From Lachnospiraceae bacterium (GTDB lineage Bacteria > Bacillota > Clostridia > Lachnospirales > Lachnospiraceae): a stretch of DNA of 60,137 nucleotides. Below, one piece after another: positions 41,786 to 52,038 of this stretch. Both the position numbers and the translations under genes were made by a program. The stretch spans positions 1 to 60,137 of the forward strand of contig JAFPWO010000017.1 of NCBI GenBank assembly GCA_017394885.1. Direction: 5' to 3'. Below the pieces are notes generated by a model. It had not been told where the DNA came from. It searched no databases and saw only the letters and a program-made list of their open reading frames with translations. Position 1 is the stretch's first letter. Each line of letters begins with the position of its first letter.

Positions 41786-43441
41786 TTATGATAAGGCACG
41801 CCAGTCGATCTTTCCGACTTCGGTGCGGGGCAGTTTCGAAAGGAAGATCAGTTCCCGCGGCTGCGCGTAGCGCGCGACGTTCAGCTTCAGGGCTTCTTCT
41901 GTGCGGCTTCGCAGCGCTGCTTCCTCCTGGCCGTCTTCGGGGACGATGAAAGCCTTGATCTTCTGGCCGCGGCGGGGATCCTCGGCGCCGATCACGCAGA
42001 CCTCGCGGATCCCTTCGCAGGCGCCGATCACGCGCTCAAGCTCCGCCGGGAATACGTTATAGCCGTTGGTGATGATCATGCGCTTGATGCGGCCTTTAAA
42101 GTATACGAAGCCGTCTTCATCCATGGTGCCCAGATCTCCGGTGAGCAGCCAGGTCCGGCCGTCGGGGAAGGGCTTTAAGACCAGCGCGGTCTCCTCCGGA
42201 TCGGCCGCATACCCCTGCATCAGCGTCGGCCCGGTCATCACGATCTCCCCGGTCTGGCCGGCAGGAAGGAATTCGCAGGTCCCGGGTTTAACGATCGCGT
42301 AATCCGTATCCGGGAACGGAAGGCCGATGCTGCCTTCCCGGTATTCATCCTTCGGCGTGAGGCAGCTGGCCGTCACCGATTCGGTCAGGCCGTAGCCTTC
42401 CCGGACCTGCACAGAAGCCCGGTGCTCTGCCAAAAAGGCATCCACGCGGCGCTTTAAGGAGACGGGAAGGGTATCGCCGCCGCAGAAGATCCCGCACAGG
42501 AAGCTTAAGTCCGCGTTATCCAGGCCCGGGATGTTCAGCAGGGCGTCGAATATGGCGGGGACCCCGGCAATGAAATTCGGCTTTTTCTGCAGCAGCAGTT
42601 TGGCATAGGTCTTGATGTTGAAGGAAGGCATCAGAATGCAGGTGACGCCGCAGATCAGCGCCGCGTGCAGATTCATGCCCAGCCCGAAGCCGTGGAAACA
42701 GGGCATGCAGCTGAGCATGCTTTTGCCGGGGCCGAATTCTTCATCGATGGCGGTCTTGGCCTGGACCGCGCAGGCATTAAAGGCATAATCGCTGAGCGCG
42801 CAGCCCTTGGGCTTTCCGGTGGTGCCGCCGCTGTATAAAACGACGCCGGTATGATCCGCATCGAACGGGACTTCGGCTGCTTCCGGCAGCTTCTTCGCGC
42901 TCTTCATGAAGTCTTTCCACAGAAGGCCTTCCCCGCTGTAGGGCAGATGGGCGTAGCGCCGGCCCGCCGTGAGCGCGTAAGCCGCGGCGACCGCCGCCGG
43001 GAGCTCATCCTCGGCGCGCGTCAGCAAAATGGTGACCGGGCGGTCCATACTGCGGACCGCCTGGACCACGGTCTCATAAAACATGTCCAGAACAAGAATA
43101 AAGCGGGACTGAAGGAGATTTAACGCGAAAACGATCTCATTCTGCGCGGACTGCGGATGGATCATATTGGCCACGGCGCCGATGCGGCTCGCGGCATAAA
43201 AAAGGATCAGCGCCTGCGGCATGTTGGGCATGCAGATCGTCACGGCGTCGTCTTTTCCGATGCCCTGTGCGCTGAGCGCGCGTGCCGCGAGATCGATATC
43301 TGCCAGAAAATCCCGGAAGATGATGCGGCGCCCGCTGAAATCCAGCGCCGTTTTCTTCGGATTCTCTTTGGCGGCCTTCTTCAGCGCCTGATATAAAGAC
43401 CGTTCGGGATATTGCAAATGGGTATGGCTGTCGATCCTCAT
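41786..43441 (-). CDS. AMP-forming acyl-CoA ligase
   Basis: The 551-residue protein belongs to the adenylate-forming superfamily: phosphate loop YSGGTTGKPKG near residue 200, GYGLTESV near 325, LTGDLGTMDEDGFVYFKGRIK, and a C-terminal catalytic Lys in TEVGKIDWRAL. It activates a carboxylic acid with ATP and usually transfers it to CoA. Substrate choice (medium or aromatic acid) cannot be told. The ATG at 43441 follows GAGG six bases upstream. It starts an operon with the E2-like acyltransferase. Confidence 0.92.
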   Translation of the reverse strand: MRIDSHTHLQYPERSLYQALKKAAKENPKKTALDFSGRRIIFRDFLADIDLAARALSAQGIGKDDAVTICMPNMPQALILFYAASRIGAVANMIHPQSAQNEIVFALNLLQSRFILVLDMFYETVVQAVRSMDRPVTILLTRAEDELPAAVAAAYALTAGRRYAHLPYSGEGLLWKDFMKSAKKLPEAAEVPFDADHTGVVLYSGGTTGKPKGCALSDYAFNACAVQAKTAIDEEFGPGKSMLSCMPCFHGFGLGMNLHAALICGVTCILMPSFNIKTYAKLLLQKKPNFIAGVPAIFDALLNIPGLDNADLSFLCGIFCGGDTLPVSLKRRVDAFLAEHRASVQVREGYGLTESVTASCLTPKDEYREGSIGLPFPDTDYAIVKPGTCEFLPAGQTGEIVMTGPTLMQGYAADPEETALVLKPFPDGRTWLLTGDLGTMDEDGFVYFKGRIKRMIITNGYNVFPAELERVIGACEGIREVCVIGAEDPRRGQKIKAFIVPEDGQEEAALRSRTEEALKLNVARYAQPRELIFLSKLPRTEVGKIDWRALS

Positions 43442-43465
43442 AAAATACCTCAAAAATACAGAAAC

Positions 43466-43494
43466 AGTATAATTCCCCTCCCGGTGAAATGCAA
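43466..43494 (-). promoter_or_regulatory. Promoter of the ligase/acyltransferase operon
   Basis: Minus-strand TTGCAT (43489-43494) and TATACT (43466-43471) are 17 bases apart, about 25 bases before the ATG. Confidence 0.65.
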
Positions 43495-43593
43495 GGAAAA
43501 ACATGCCGAAATTGCAGAAATCCCGCGCCGGCTTGCCTTTTTGGGCCGTGTCTGCTATGCTGAAAGCCGGCTTTCGGAAAGGAAGAAAAAAGT

Positions 43594-43920
43594 ATGGAAG
43601 AAACGACCATTCTCTGCGGGGCGAATGCCGATGCGGAAAAGTACTATTTCAACCCGCGCTACGCCAATCTGCCGGAGGCGGTGCAGGAGGAACTTCGGAG
43701 CCTGACCGTCCTTTTCGCGGAAGAGGTGGGATGCACGCTGCTCGTCAGCTTCGGGGAAGACGGAGACCCGGTCCTGCATGTGATCCGGGATGACAACGAT
43801 TTCCTCTTTGATGAGATCGAAGCAGAACTCCAGGTACGGCGCCTGCAGCGGGAACACGAAGAACTGTTTACTTCGCTCGGAGAATACTACCGGGCCTTTT
43901 TCGGACAGGAAGAAACATGA
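43594..43920 (+). CDS. DUF6145-like protein
   Basis: A 108-residue protein ([18 protein letters not shown]...) with helices at the C-terminus and an acidic central part. It agrees with the DUF6145 family, found almost only in Lachnospiraceae, as I remember it. Its function is unknown. Its stop overlaps the start of the dihydrouridine synthase gene (ATGA), a repeated association in the family that suggests a role linked to tRNA or translation. Confidence 0.7.
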   Translation: MEETTILCGANADAEKYYFNPRYANLPEAVQEELRSLTVLFAEEVGCTLLVSFGEDGDPVLHVIRDDNDFLFDEIEAELQVRRLQREHEELFTSLGEYYRAFFGQEET

Positions 43921-44888
43921 GGATCGGAAGCGCAGAACTGGAAGCGCCGGTATTTCTGGCGCCGCTGGCCGGCGTCAGCGACCTTCCCTTCCGGATGCTC
44001 TGCCGGGAGATGGGGGCCGCCCTTTCCTGTACCGAAATGGTCAGCGCGAAGGCGGTCTACTATAAAAACCGGGGCACCGCCGCGCTGCTGCGGCGGGCGG
44101 AGGGGGACGGTCCGACCGCGGTCCAGCTGTTCGGCTCGGAACCGGAGCTGATGGCGGATATCGCCCTTTCCCTGGAGGACTCCTTTGAGATCGTCGACGT
44201 CAACATGGGCTGCCCTATGCCGAAGATCGTCAACAACGGGGAAGGCTCCGCCCTGCTTCTTGACCCGCCGCTGGCCGGCCGGATCGTGGAATGCATGGCG
44301 AAAAAGCTCCGCAAACCGCTCACGGTCAAGATCCGGAAGGGCTTTGATGAAGCCCATGTCAACGCGGTGGAGATCGCGAAACGGATCGAGGACGCCGGCG
44401 CGTCCGCGGTCACGGTGCACGGCCGCACGCGAAGCCAGTATTACAGCGGAAAAGCGGACTGGGAGATCATCCGGCAGGTTAAGGAGGCGGTGAAGATCCC
44501 GGTGATCGGGAACGGGGATATTTTCCGCGCGGAGGATGCGCTGCGCATGCTCCGGGAGACCGGCTGCGACGCCGTGATGGCGGCACGCGGCGCGCAGGGC
44601 AATCCCTGGATCTTCCGGGAGATCCGCGCGGCGCTGGAAGGGAAGCCGCTTCCGCCCCGCCCGGACCGGGAGGAGATCGCCGCGCTGATCCGGCGGCATG
44701 CGGCCATGACCGTGGCGGAGAAGGGAGAGTATATCGGGTACCGGGAACTGCGCAAGCATCTGGCATGGTACATGAGCGGGCTGCCGGGCGCCGCCGCCCT
44801 GCGCAGGCAGGCGTCCTGTGTCGGCGGCGAGGCGGATCTGGACGCGTTTCTGGATGCGTTTTTAACGGTTGACAAGGCGGAGGGATGA
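43917..44888 (+). CDS. tRNA dihydrouridine synthase, DusB-like
   Basis: The 323-residue flavoenzyme has the Dus start [20 protein letters not shown], the stretch [15 protein letters not shown] with the catalytic Cys, and the FMN-binding VHGRTRSQ and VIGNGDI. It reduces specific uridines in the tRNA D-loop. It lies in a unit with DUF6145, and the perfect greA promoter begins inside its 3' end. Confidence 0.93.
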   Translation: MRIGSAELEAPVFLAPLAGVSDLPFRMLCREMGAALSCTEMVSAKAVYYKNRGTAALLRRAEGDGPTAVQLFGSEPELMADIALSLEDSFEIVDVNMGCPMPKIVNNGEGSALLLDPPLAGRIVECMAKKLRKPLTVKIRKGFDEAHVNAVEIAKRIEDAGASAVTVHGRTRSQYYSGKADWEIIRQVKEAVKIPVIGNGDIFRAEDALRMLRETGCDAVMAARGAQGNPWIFREIRAALEGKPLPPRPDREEIAALIRRHAAMTVAEKGEYIGYRELRKHLAWYMSGLPGAAALRRQASCVGGEADLDAFLDAFLTVDKAEG

Positions 44889-44897
44889 GCGTATAAT
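44869..44897 (+). promoter_or_regulatory. Consensus promoter of greA inside the dus 3' end
   Basis: TTGACA (44869-44874) and TATAAT (44892-44897) are exactly 17 bases apart: a full sigma-A consensus. The -35 lies within the last codons of the dihydrouridine synthase gene. Confidence 0.9.
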
Positions 44898-44946
44898 AAC
44901 GCCTGCAAATCAGCCGTCAGGCCGCTGCGCACAGAAAGGATTCACC

Positions 44947-45420
44947 ATGGATAAGAAACTTTTGACCCATTCGGGTCTTGCAAAACTGGAAGATGAACTG
45001 AACGATCTGAAGATCCGCCAGCGCAAGGAGATCGCGCAGAAGATCAAGGAAGCGCGGGAACAGGGAGACCTCTCCGAGAATGCGGAATATGACGCCGCCA
45101 AAGAGGAACAGCGCCATATCGAAGCCCGGATCGCTGAACTGGAAGCCATCCTGAAAAATGTGGAAGTGATCGACGAGACGGAAATGGATCTGGACAGTGT
45201 CAACGTCGGCTGCTCCGTGACCGTGCACAATGAGACCCTGAACCGGGATATGGTCTATCATATGGTCGGTTCGACCGAGGCCAGCTCCCTTCTGGGCCGG
45301 ATCTCGAACGAGTCGCCGGTGGGTCATGCCCTGATGGGCCGCAAGGTCGGCGAGACCGTAACGGTGGAAGTTCCCGCCGGGGAAATGAAGCTGCGGATCC
45401 TGAATATTCAGAGAGCTTAG
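44947..45420 (+). CDS. greA: Transcription elongation factor GreA
   Basis: The 157-residue protein has an N-terminal coiled coil with the tip motif GDLSENAEYDAAKE (the Asp and Glu that help RNA polymerase cut backtracked RNA), and a C-terminal domain (SPVGHALMGRKVGE). The ATG at 44947 has AAAGGA upstream. It is a single-gene unit with its own consensus promoter and terminator. Confidence 0.97.
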   Translation: MDKKLLTHSGLAKLEDELNDLKIRQRKEIAQKIKEAREQGDLSENAEYDAAKEEQRHIEARIAELEAILKNVEVIDETEMDLDSVNVGCSVTVHNETLNRDMVYHMVGSTEASSLLGRISNESPVGHALMGRKVGETVTVEVPAGEMKLRILNIQRA

Positions 45421-45443
45421 TTATTTTTTCTTAATCTTTTTCA

Positions 45444-45486
45444 GATAAAAATAACCGGTACGCAGAGCATACGGGTTATTTTTATC
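45444..45486 (+). terminator. Terminator of greA
   Basis: A 17-base arm (45444-45460) pairs with 45470-45486 with one mismatch and nine bases between, followed by a run of nine T after C. Confidence 0.85.
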
Positions 45487-45556
45487 TTTTTTTTTGCCTT
45501 CATCTGTGATATAGTATTTAGCGGCTGTACGCTTTTTGCGGAAAGGAGGGCAGGCT

Positions 45557-45970
45557 GTGATCCACAAGGGAAAAGTGGCGGTCATGACGAGACTGGCGAT
45601 CGAAGAAAAGAGCGAACCGCGGTATGCGTTTATCACCAGCCGCTTCTGGTTCACGGACTACCTGACCACGGAAATGTGGAAGACTTTCTTTACGGTCACG
45701 CTGGCTTTCGGGGCGGCCGTCTTCCTCGGGCTGGTCGCGTACGGGGACACCTGGACCGTCAGCTACCATCTCGCGGATCTGATCGCGCTGGCGCAGCGGC
45801 TGCTGGGCATTTATCTGGTGACCGTCGTGCTCGGGATCCTGCTTTCCATGCTCAGCCATGTCTGGCTGTACCGGGAGGCTTTCCGCAAGCGGGAGCGGGT
45901 CCGGAAATATTTGCGGCAGCTGAATCGTTTGTATATCGCAGAGGAGGAATGGCAGCGGTCAAGACAATAG
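45557..45970 (+). CDS. Unknown two-helix membrane protein
   Basis: From the GTG at 45557 (AAGGAGG six bases upstream) it encodes 137 residues with two hydrophobic helices (about residues 45-64 and 83-104), a soluble N-terminus and a basic C-terminal tail (REAFRKRERVRKYLRQ). No family is recognised. It begins a run of genes leading to cdaA, and the next membrane protein starts about 40 bases on, so a membrane complex around the c-di-AMP synthase is possible. Confidence 0.65.
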   Translation: MIHKGKVAVMTRLAIEEKSEPRYAFITSRFWFTDYLTTEMWKTFFTVTLAFGAAVFLGLVAYGDTWTVSYHLADLIALAQRLLGIYLVTVVLGILLSMLSHVWLYREAFRKRERVRKYLRQLNRLYIAEEEWQRSRQ

Positions 45971-46009
45971 ACCGGCTTTCGGAATATGGCGCAGGAGAAA
46001 AGAGGAACC

Positions 46010-47014
46010 ATGGAAAAGCTGATCCGGCTTCGGGGAAAACTGAAGCAGTTTTATGCTGTGTACAGCACCTATATTCTCATGCTGGCCAAATTTGCCGTGG
46101 CGATGGCGCTGTTCCTGACCATTAACCGCTATTTCCCGGGCCGGGCTTTCCTGCTCCGGACGATCGTCGTGATCGCGTTTGCCCTGTTTTGCAGCGTGCT
46201 TCCCTGGGGACTGGTCAGTTTCTTTTCCGCGGTATGGCTGCTGGCACAGGTCAGTGCAAGGTCTCCGGAAGGGGCGATCTTTTTGCTGGTGCTTTTGCTG
46301 GTGCTTGCCGTGGTCCGCTACGTGCTGCTTCCAGGCAGCGGGATGGCGGTCCCGCTGATGCCGCTCCTGTATCTGTGGGGGATCCCCTATGCCGTACCGG
46401 CCGTGGTGGGATTAAGCGGCGGCATTACCGGTTTTATATCCGTGGGAAGCGGGCTTGTCTTTTACCATGTGCTGAATTTCATGGCCAAGAACAGCGCGTA
46501 TCTGGCGGACCGGGAGAGCTCCACGCTGGTACAGAAAATGCTCTTCCTGCTGGAAGGCCTTCTGAAGAATCAGCGGCTGCTGATCGGGCTTGTCTGCTTC
46601 TGCCTGACGACGCTCCTGATCTGGCTGATCAGCCGGCTGGAGCTGGCCTATGCCCGGACGATCGCGCTCGCCGTGGGACTGATCCTGAACGCGGTCATGA
46701 TCGGCGCCGCCTGTACGGTGTTCGGCCTCTCCTTCTCGGTTCTGAATCTGATCGCAGGGACACTTGCTGCTTTTGTGATCGGGATGGGATATAACATCTT
46801 CGGACGCTTCCTGAATTACGGAAAGACGGAAAAAGTCCAGTTCGAGGATGATGATTATTATTACTATGTTAAAGCCGTGCCGAAGGTCACGCTTCCGGGC
46901 GATGAGGCGAATGAAGACCAGAAGGCGCTGCAGGATGAACAGCTGCAAGCTTTCCTGGAAATGGTGGAACGGCTGAATGACGACAAATCTGACGATACAC
47001 AGGAGGATGTCTGA
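46010..47014 (+). CDS. Unknown multi-pass membrane protein upstream of cdaA
   Basis: The 334-residue protein has about nine hydrophobic segments and a cytoplasmic, acidic C-terminal tail of 60 residues (with a run of four Tyr after EDDD). It is in-frame back to 45986, but the ATG at 46010 has a closer GAGG site. I know it only as a conserved clostridial membrane protein found before cdaA. Its stop lies three bases before cdaA. The Gly-rich loop LSGGITGFISVGSG may form a transport path; the function is not known. Confidence 0.68.
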   Translation: MEKLIRLRGKLKQFYAVYSTYILMLAKFAVAMALFLTINRYFPGRAFLLRTIVVIAFALFCSVLPWGLVSFFSAVWLLAQVSARSPEGAIFLLVLLLVLAVVRYVLLPGSGMAVPLMPLLYLWGIPYAVPAVVGLSGGITGFISVGSGLVFYHVLNFMAKNSAYLADRESSTLVQKMLFLLEGLLKNQRLLIGLVCFCLTTLLIWLISRLELAYARTIALAVGLILNAVMIGAACTVFGLSFSVLNLIAGTLAAFVIGMGYNIFGRFLNYGKTEKVQFEDDDYYYYVKAVPKVTLPGDEANEDQKALQDEQLQAFLEMVERLNDDKSDDTQEDV

Positions 47015-47017
47015 TAG

Positions 47018-48133
47018 ATGCGGGAATTTCTGTCAACGATCTGGCAAGCGGTCAAATCCATTGAGTTTGAGCCGAAAAACATCATTGAGATCATCATACT
47101 GGCTGTACTGCTCTACTATATTGTTTTGTGGATCAAGAACAGCCGGACATGGTTCCTTTTCCGGGGGATCCTGGTCCTGCTGATCTTCGTGGGGCTGGCC
47201 AATCTGCTGGAACTCAATGTCATCACCTACATCGCGAACAGTACGCTGAATGTGCTGGTCATCGCGCTGCTCATCATTTTCCAGCCGGAACTGCGGCAGG
47301 CGCTGGAGCAGGTGGGGCAGCAGAAATATTTCTCTCAGTTCTTCGGGTATTCCCGGAAAAATGACGATACGCTCCACACCGAAGAGGTCACGGACGCCCT
47401 GATCGACGGCGCCTATGCCATGGCGTTAACGAAGACCGGCGCACTGATCGTCCTGGAGCGGGAGATCAATCTGGATGAATACATCAAGACCGGGATCCGC
47501 CTGGACGCGCTGCTCTCCAGCGCGCTGCTGGTCAATATCTTTGAACATAATACCCCGCTGCATGACGGCGCGGTCATTATGCGCGGCGCGCGGATTGTGG
47601 CCGCTACCTGCTATCTTCCCAACAGCAGCAATCCCGAGATCAATAAGGAACTCGGAACGAGGCACCGGGCCGCGATCGGCATGAGCGAAGAGACCGACAG
47701 CCTGGTCATCGTGGTTTCCGAAGAGACCGGAGCGGTTTCCCTTGCAGTAGGCGGCGAGCTCAAATACGGCCTGCAGCCGGAAGAACTGCGCCGGGAACTG
47801 ACCGTGATGGAGCTGCGCCCGAGCAGCAAGGACAATGCCGGAACGAGCCGGAAGAAAAAGACCCGCGGCGATAAGACCAATAAGACGGATGAAGTGATCG
47901 ACGCCTTTGAGGAAGAGCAGGAGGCGCTGCAGGAGACCGCGGCCGAAGCGGTCCCGGAGGAGATCGCGGCTGAGGCGCAGGCGCGGGAAGAAGCGTTGGA
48001 AGAGGTTCTGGAAGAAAGCGAAGCCGCGGAAGAAATTCTCGAAGAAGTGCAGGAAGAATTGCTGGAAACGGAGAAGCTGACAAAAGAAGAGATCGCAAGA
48101 ATCGTAGCGGGAGAGGAGCACGGAGATGTTTAA
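47018..48133 (+). CDS. cdaA: Diadenylate cyclase CdaA with long acidic tail
   Basis: The enzyme joins two ATP to make cyclic di-AMP at the membrane. Three helices (about residues 24-40, 46-66 and 70-88) precede the DAC domain, with active-site motifs DGA at 183-185 and RHR at 215-217. The usual protein ends near residue 270; here a further 100 residues rich in Glu and Ala follow, first with a basic patch (SRKKKTRGDK). This tail is probably disordered or coiled. The gene overlaps cdaR by eight bases. Confidence 0.95.
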   Translation: MREFLSTIWQAVKSIEFEPKNIIEIIILAVLLYYIVLWIKNSRTWFLFRGILVLLIFVGLANLLELNVITYIANSTLNVLVIALLIIFQPELRQALEQVGQQKYFSQFFGYSRKNDDTLHTEEVTDALIDGAYAMALTKTGALIVLEREINLDEYIKTGIRLDALLSSALLVNIFEHNTPLHDGAVIMRGARIVAATCYLPNSSNPEINKELGTRHRAAIGMSEETDSLVIVVSEETGAVSLAVGGELKYGLQPEELRRELTVMELRPSSKDNAGTSRKKKTRGDKTNKTDEVIDAFEEEQEALQETAAEAVPEEIAAEAQAREEALEEVLEESEAAEEILEEVQEELLETEKLTKEEIARIVAGEEHGDV

Positions 48134-49502
48134 AAAAATGCTGAAAAACTGGCCTCTGAAACTGCTTGCCGTCATTCTTGCGCTGGTCGTCTGGTTCGTG
48201 ATCATGAGCCTGGCGGACCCGACACAGACCCGGACCATCGGGAACATTCCGATCGAGATCCTGCACGAGGAGATCCTCTCCAACGCGGATAAAGCCTTTA
48301 CCATCAACAGCCAGCAGACGACTACCGTCCGGGTCACGGGGCCTTCCTCCATGGTCCGCGGCCTGAAGGTTTCGGATTTTAAGGCGACGGCCGATATGGA
48401 AGAACTCTACGACGTGACCGGGCAGGTCCCGCTGCATGTGAGCTGCCTCGTGTCCGGGATCTCCACGTCCCAGATCTCGCAGACGGATGTTTCGGTCAAG
48501 GTTTCGATCGAAGATATCGTTTCCAAGCGTTTCCCGATCGACGTGGAGACCGTCGGGACGCTGCCGGAAGGCTATTATCAGGGCGAAGCGGAATCCGTTC
48601 CGCGCTATGTTACGGTCAAGGCGCCGGAATCGGTCATCGAGCGGATCGCCTATGTCAAGGCGGCGGTGGATATCTCCGACCTGACGGACAATGCCGTCTA
48701 CACGAACTGCCCGCTGTATTATTACAGTGCGGCCGACAACCTTCTGAACCTGAGCAACGCCGCCCATACGACCTTCTCGGCGGAATCCGTCACGGTCACG
48801 GTCGATATTCTGACTATGAAGACGGTGCCTGTCGTGATCAGCGGGGTCAGCGGCCAGGATGAAGTGCAGGAAGGCTACCGCTATGTGGATTCCAAGCAGT
48901 CTGTGACCGCCGTCCAGGTAAGCGGGCTGAAATCGAGGCTGGCCACGATCTCGGTCATCAGCATTCCGGAGGAAGCGCTGAGCGTTGCCGGAGCCAGCAG
49001 CGACGTTTCCTACGACATCGACCTGACCCAGTATCTGCCGGAGGGCGTGACCCTGCGCGACGGGCAGGATACGGTCATGAACGTGGTCCTGTATGTGGAA
49101 GAACTGGTGACGCAGAGCTTCGAGGTGAGCGGGCTGCTGATCACCGGCCAGGACGATAAGTATGAGTATAAAGCCGACAGCGATACAGTGACGATCGAGC
49201 TGCGGGCCGCGGAAGCCGATTTCAGCGGGCTCAAAGACCTGAGCATGATCACGATCAGCGTGAATGCCGCCGATCTTGAGCCGGGCGAGTATGTCCTTCC
49301 GGTGCTCGTAAGCTGTTCCGACAGTGTCTTCGAACCGGTCGGCGAAGCAACGGCTACGATCACGATCACGGATCCGACGCCGCCGACGACGGAAGAGCCG
49401 ACCACCGAGGAAGAATCGGAGGAGAATACGGAAGAAGAAAATCTGGAAACGGATGAGTTCGGAGAGCCGGTCGAAACGTCCGGGGAGGATGACGGAGAAT
49501 AA
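48126..49502 (+). CDS. cdaR: YbbR-domain protein CdaR, regulator of CdaA
   Basis: The 458-residue protein has one N-terminal membrane helix (about residues 8-28) and then four YbbR repeats outside the cell, ending in a Thr/Glu-rich tail ([16 protein letters not shown]). CdaR binds CdaA and changes its activity. The start lies within the end of cdaA, so expression is coupled. In many Firmicutes glmM follows; here dtd does, and glmM is not in the window. Confidence 0.92.
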   Translation: MFKKMLKNWPLKLLAVILALVVWFVIMSLADPTQTRTIGNIPIEILHEEILSNADKAFTINSQQTTTVRVTGPSSMVRGLKVSDFKATADMEELYDVTGQVPLHVSCLVSGISTSQISQTDVSVKVSIEDIVSKRFPIDVETVGTLPEGYYQGEAESVPRYVTVKAPESVIERIAYVKAAVDISDLTDNAVYTNCPLYYYSAADNLLNLSNAAHTTFSAESVTVTVDILTMKTVPVVISGVSGQDEVQEGYRYVDSKQSVTAVQVSGLKSRLATISVISIPEEALSVAGASSDVSYDIDLTQYLPEGVTLRDGQDTVMNVVLYVEELVTQSFEVSGLLITGQDDKYEYKADSDTVTIELRAAEADFSGLKDLSMITISVNAADLEPGEYVLPVLVSCSDSVFEPVGEATATITITDPTPPTTEEPTTEEESEENTEEENLETDEFGEPVETSGEDDGE

Positions 49503-49504
49503 GG

Positions 49505-49948
49505 ATGAAACTGATCATTCAGCGGGTCGCCCGAGCGGCGGTCCGGGTCGACGGTGAAGTCGTCGGATCGGTGGAAAAGGGCTTCCTGGTCCTGCTGGGC
49601 GTGACGCATTCCGACAGCGAAGCGCAGGCCGACAAGCTGGTCAAAAAGCTGCTGGGGCTGCGGATCTTTCCGGATGAAAACGGAAAGATCAATCTGTCCC
49701 TGCGGGACGTCGGCGGCGCTCTGCTGGTGGTCTCTCAGTTCACGCTCTACGCGGACTGCCATAAGGGATACCGTCCCAGCTTTGTCGACGCGGCCGCGCC
49801 GGAAAAAGCCAATGCCCTGTACGAGTATTTTGTGCAGAAGTGCCGGGAAGGCGGTTTTGCCGTCGGGACCGGCGTTTTCGGGGCGAAGATGGAAGTTGAG
49901 CTGATCAATGACGGGCCTTTTACCATTGTTTTAGAGGAAACGGCATGA
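49505..49948 (+). CDS. dtd: D-aminoacyl-tRNA deacylase
   Basis: The 147-residue enzyme has the SQFTLYAD motif near residue 77 and the cross-subunit Gly-x-Pro motif NDGPFT near 138, which form the chiral site. It frees tRNA charged by mistake with D-amino acids or glycine. It starts two bases after the cdaR stop and overlaps ruvA by four bases. Confidence 0.96.
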   Translation: MKLIIQRVARAAVRVDGEVVGSVEKGFLVLLGVTHSDSEAQADKLVKKLLGLRIFPDENGKINLSLRDVGGALLVVSQFTLYADCHKGYRPSFVDAAAPEKANALYEYFVQKCREGGFAVGTGVFGAKMEVELINDGPFTIVLEETA

Positions 49949-50553
49949 TCTATTATATCCGCGGGATATTAAGTGAATATACGGAAGAAGGCATCGTGGT
50001 GGAAGCCGGCGGGGTGGGCTACAGCCTGATCGTTCCCACGACGGTGCTCAGTGAGCTGCCTTCTCCGGGGGAGGAAGTCCGGCTGTATACCTATTTCCAG
50101 GTGGCCGAAGACATGCAGAAGCTGTACGGCTTTCTGACCCGCGAGGAGCGGGAGACCTTCCTGCTGCTGATCAAAGTGAACGGGATCGGTCCGAAGCTGG
50201 CGGTGTCCGTGCTCTCGGCGATCTCGGTGGAGGAGCTGCGCATCGCGGTCATTACCGGCGACGTAAAGACGCTCTCCCGAGCACCGGGACTCGGAAAAAA
50301 GACGGCGGAGAAGATGATCCTGGAACTGAAGGATAAATTCGACGCCGCCAAAGTGGTCGAAGCGGTTGCCGGAAAGAGCGGCGACGCGCCGGTGGTGGTC
50401 ACCGACGCCTTTACCGAAGCCGTGGCTGCGCTGCAGTCGCTGGGCTACAGCTCATCCGAGGCGCTGAAGGCCGTACGCGCCGTGCCCGCGGAAGATGACT
50501 GGACCGTGGATGAGATTTTGCAGGCCGCTTTCCAGAAGCTGGCCCTGTTCTGA
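49945..50553 (+). CDS. ruvA: Holliday junction DNA helicase subunit RuvA
   Basis: The 202-residue protein begins [26 protein letters not shown] and has two helix-hairpin-helix units ([33 protein letters not shown]) and a C-terminal domain that contacts RuvB. A tetramer holds the four-way junction while RuvB pulls the DNA. Its start overlaps the dtd stop. Confidence 0.97.
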   Translation: MIYYIRGILSEYTEEGIVVEAGGVGYSLIVPTTVLSELPSPGEEVRLYTYFQVAEDMQKLYGFLTREERETFLLLIKVNGIGPKLAVSVLSAISVEELRIAVITGDVKTLSRAPGLGKKTAEKMILELKDKFDAAKVVEAVAGKSGDAPVVVTDAFTEAVAALQSLGYSSSEALKAVRAVPAEDDWTVDEILQAAFQKLALF

Positions 50554-50565
50554 TGAGGATAATAC

Positions 50566-51600
50566 ATGGAACGCAGAAGCATCACAACCGAACGGCTGCC
50601 GGAAGAAAAGGAACTGGAGCTGTCCCTCCGCCCGAAGACCTTATCGGAGTATATCGGGCAGGAAGAGCTGAAGGCCATGCTGAAGGTCTATATCGAGGCG
50701 GCCAGAAGCCGCGGGGAACCGCTGGACCATGTGCTTTTCTACGGACCGCCCGGCCTGGGCAAGACGACCCTGGCCGGCATCATCGCCAACGAGATGGGGG
50801 CGAACCTGAAGGTGACCAGCGGGCCGGCGATCGAACGCCCCGGGGAACTGGTGGCGGTCTTAAGCGGGATGAAGCCCGGCGATGTGCTGTTCATCGATGA
50901 GATCCACCGCCTGAACCGCCAGGTCGAGGAGGTGCTTTATCCGGCCATGGAAGACTTCGTGGTGGATATCGTACTGGGGAAGGAGAGCGGCGCCCGCTCC
51001 ATGCGCTACAAACTGCCGCCGTTTACCCTGGTCGGCGCCACGACCCGCGCCGGCATGCTGACCGCCCCGCTCAGGGACCGCTTCGGGGTCGTGCATCATC
51101 TGGAGTTTTACAAGCCCGAGGAACTAAAGACCATCGTCAAGCGTTCGGCGAAGGTCCTCGGCGTCGAGATCGAAGAAGACGGCGCCATGGAGATCGCTTC
51201 CCGCTCCCGCGGGACGCCGCGCCTGGCCAACCGCTTCTTGAAGCGGGTCCGGGACTTCGCGCAGGTGCGCTATGACGGCGTCATTACCCGGGAGATCGCG
51301 GATGAGACCTTAAAGATCCTGAATGTGGACTCGCTGGGGCTGGACAGGACCGACCGCAAGCTCCTCCGGATGATCATCGAAAACTACGGCGGCGGCCCGG
51401 TCGGGCTGGAGACGCTTTCGGCGGCGCTGGGAGAAGATTCCGGAACCATGGAAGACGTCTGCGAGCCGTATCTTCTGCAGAACGGCTTCCTGAAAAGAAC
51501 GCCGCGCGGCCGGATGGCGACGGAAAAGGCCTATCTGCATCTGGGCTATGCCCTGCCCGGCTATGAAGACGGCATCCTGCCTTTCCTGCAGGAACGTTAA
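50566..51600 (+). CDS. ruvB: Holliday junction branch migration ATPase RuvB
   Basis: The 344-residue AAA+ ATPase has Walker [10 protein letters not shown] near residue 65, Walker B DEIHRL, sensor 1 [10 protein letters not shown] with the arginine finger in APLRDRFG, and a C-terminal winged helix. It drives branch migration with RuvA. It is 12 bases after ruvA. No ruvC gene is seen, as is usual for many Clostridia. Confidence 0.97.
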   Translation: MERRSITTERLPEEKELELSLRPKTLSEYIGQEELKAMLKVYIEAARSRGEPLDHVLFYGPPGLGKTTLAGIIANEMGANLKVTSGPAIERPGELVAVLSGMKPGDVLFIDEIHRLNRQVEEVLYPAMEDFVVDIVLGKESGARSMRYKLPPFTLVGATTRAGMLTAPLRDRFGVVHHLEFYKPEELKTIVKRSAKVLGVEIEEDGAMEIASRSRGTPRLANRFLKRVRDFAQVRYDGVITREIADETLKILNVDSLGLDRTDRKLLRMIIENYGGGPVGLETLSAALGEDSGTMEDVCEPYLLQNGFLKRTPRGRMATEKAYLHLGYALPGYEDGILPFLQER

Positions 51601-51654
51601 ATCAATATCTTGGGCCTGTGACGGGATCTTTCTCAAGAAATAGTGGCATTGCCC

Positions 51655-51683
51655 TTGAAATTTGCCTCCTTTCGTTGTATACT
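51655..51683 (+). promoter_or_regulatory. Promoter of zapA
   Basis: TTGAAA (51655-51660) and TATACT (51678-51683) are 17 bases apart. Confidence 0.65.
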
Positions 51684-51720
51684 TTTTCCAAGTATGCATT
51701 CGAGACCGGAGGCATTTTTC

Positions 51721-52038
51721 ATGGCAGAGAAGAATTATACGGAAGTCAACCTGATCGGAAAAACATACAAGCTGGGCGGCTATGAAGAGGAATCCTATCT
51801 TCAGCACGTGGCGACCTATATCAACGGTAAGCAGGCGGAGCTGATGCGGATGCAGGGCTTTCTGCGCCAGAAAGAAGATTACCGCCAGATGATGCTGCTC
51901 TTAAATGTGGCGGATGATTATTTCAAGGCTACGCAGCAGTGCGAAGCGCTCCGTGCCAAACAGGAGGAGCTGGAAAAGACGATCTATGAACTGAAGCACG
52001 AGCTGGTATCCAGCCGGATGCGCTATGAAAATGAATAA
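51721..52038 (+). CDS. zapA: Cell division protein ZapA
   Basis: The 105-residue protein has the ZapA N-terminal domain (VNLIGKTYKLGGYEEESYLQHVATYIN) and a C-terminal coiled coil (residues 60-100). It bundles FtsZ filaments at the division site. The ATG at 51721 has GGAGG eight bases upstream; the longer frame upstream would contain the promoter. It overlaps the U32 peptidase gene by 14 bases. Confidence 0.92.
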   Translation: MAEKNYTEVNLIGKTYKLGGYEEESYLQHVATYINGKQAELMRMQGFLRQKEDYRQMMLLLNVADDYFKATQQCEALRAKQEELEKTIYELKHELVSSRMRYENE

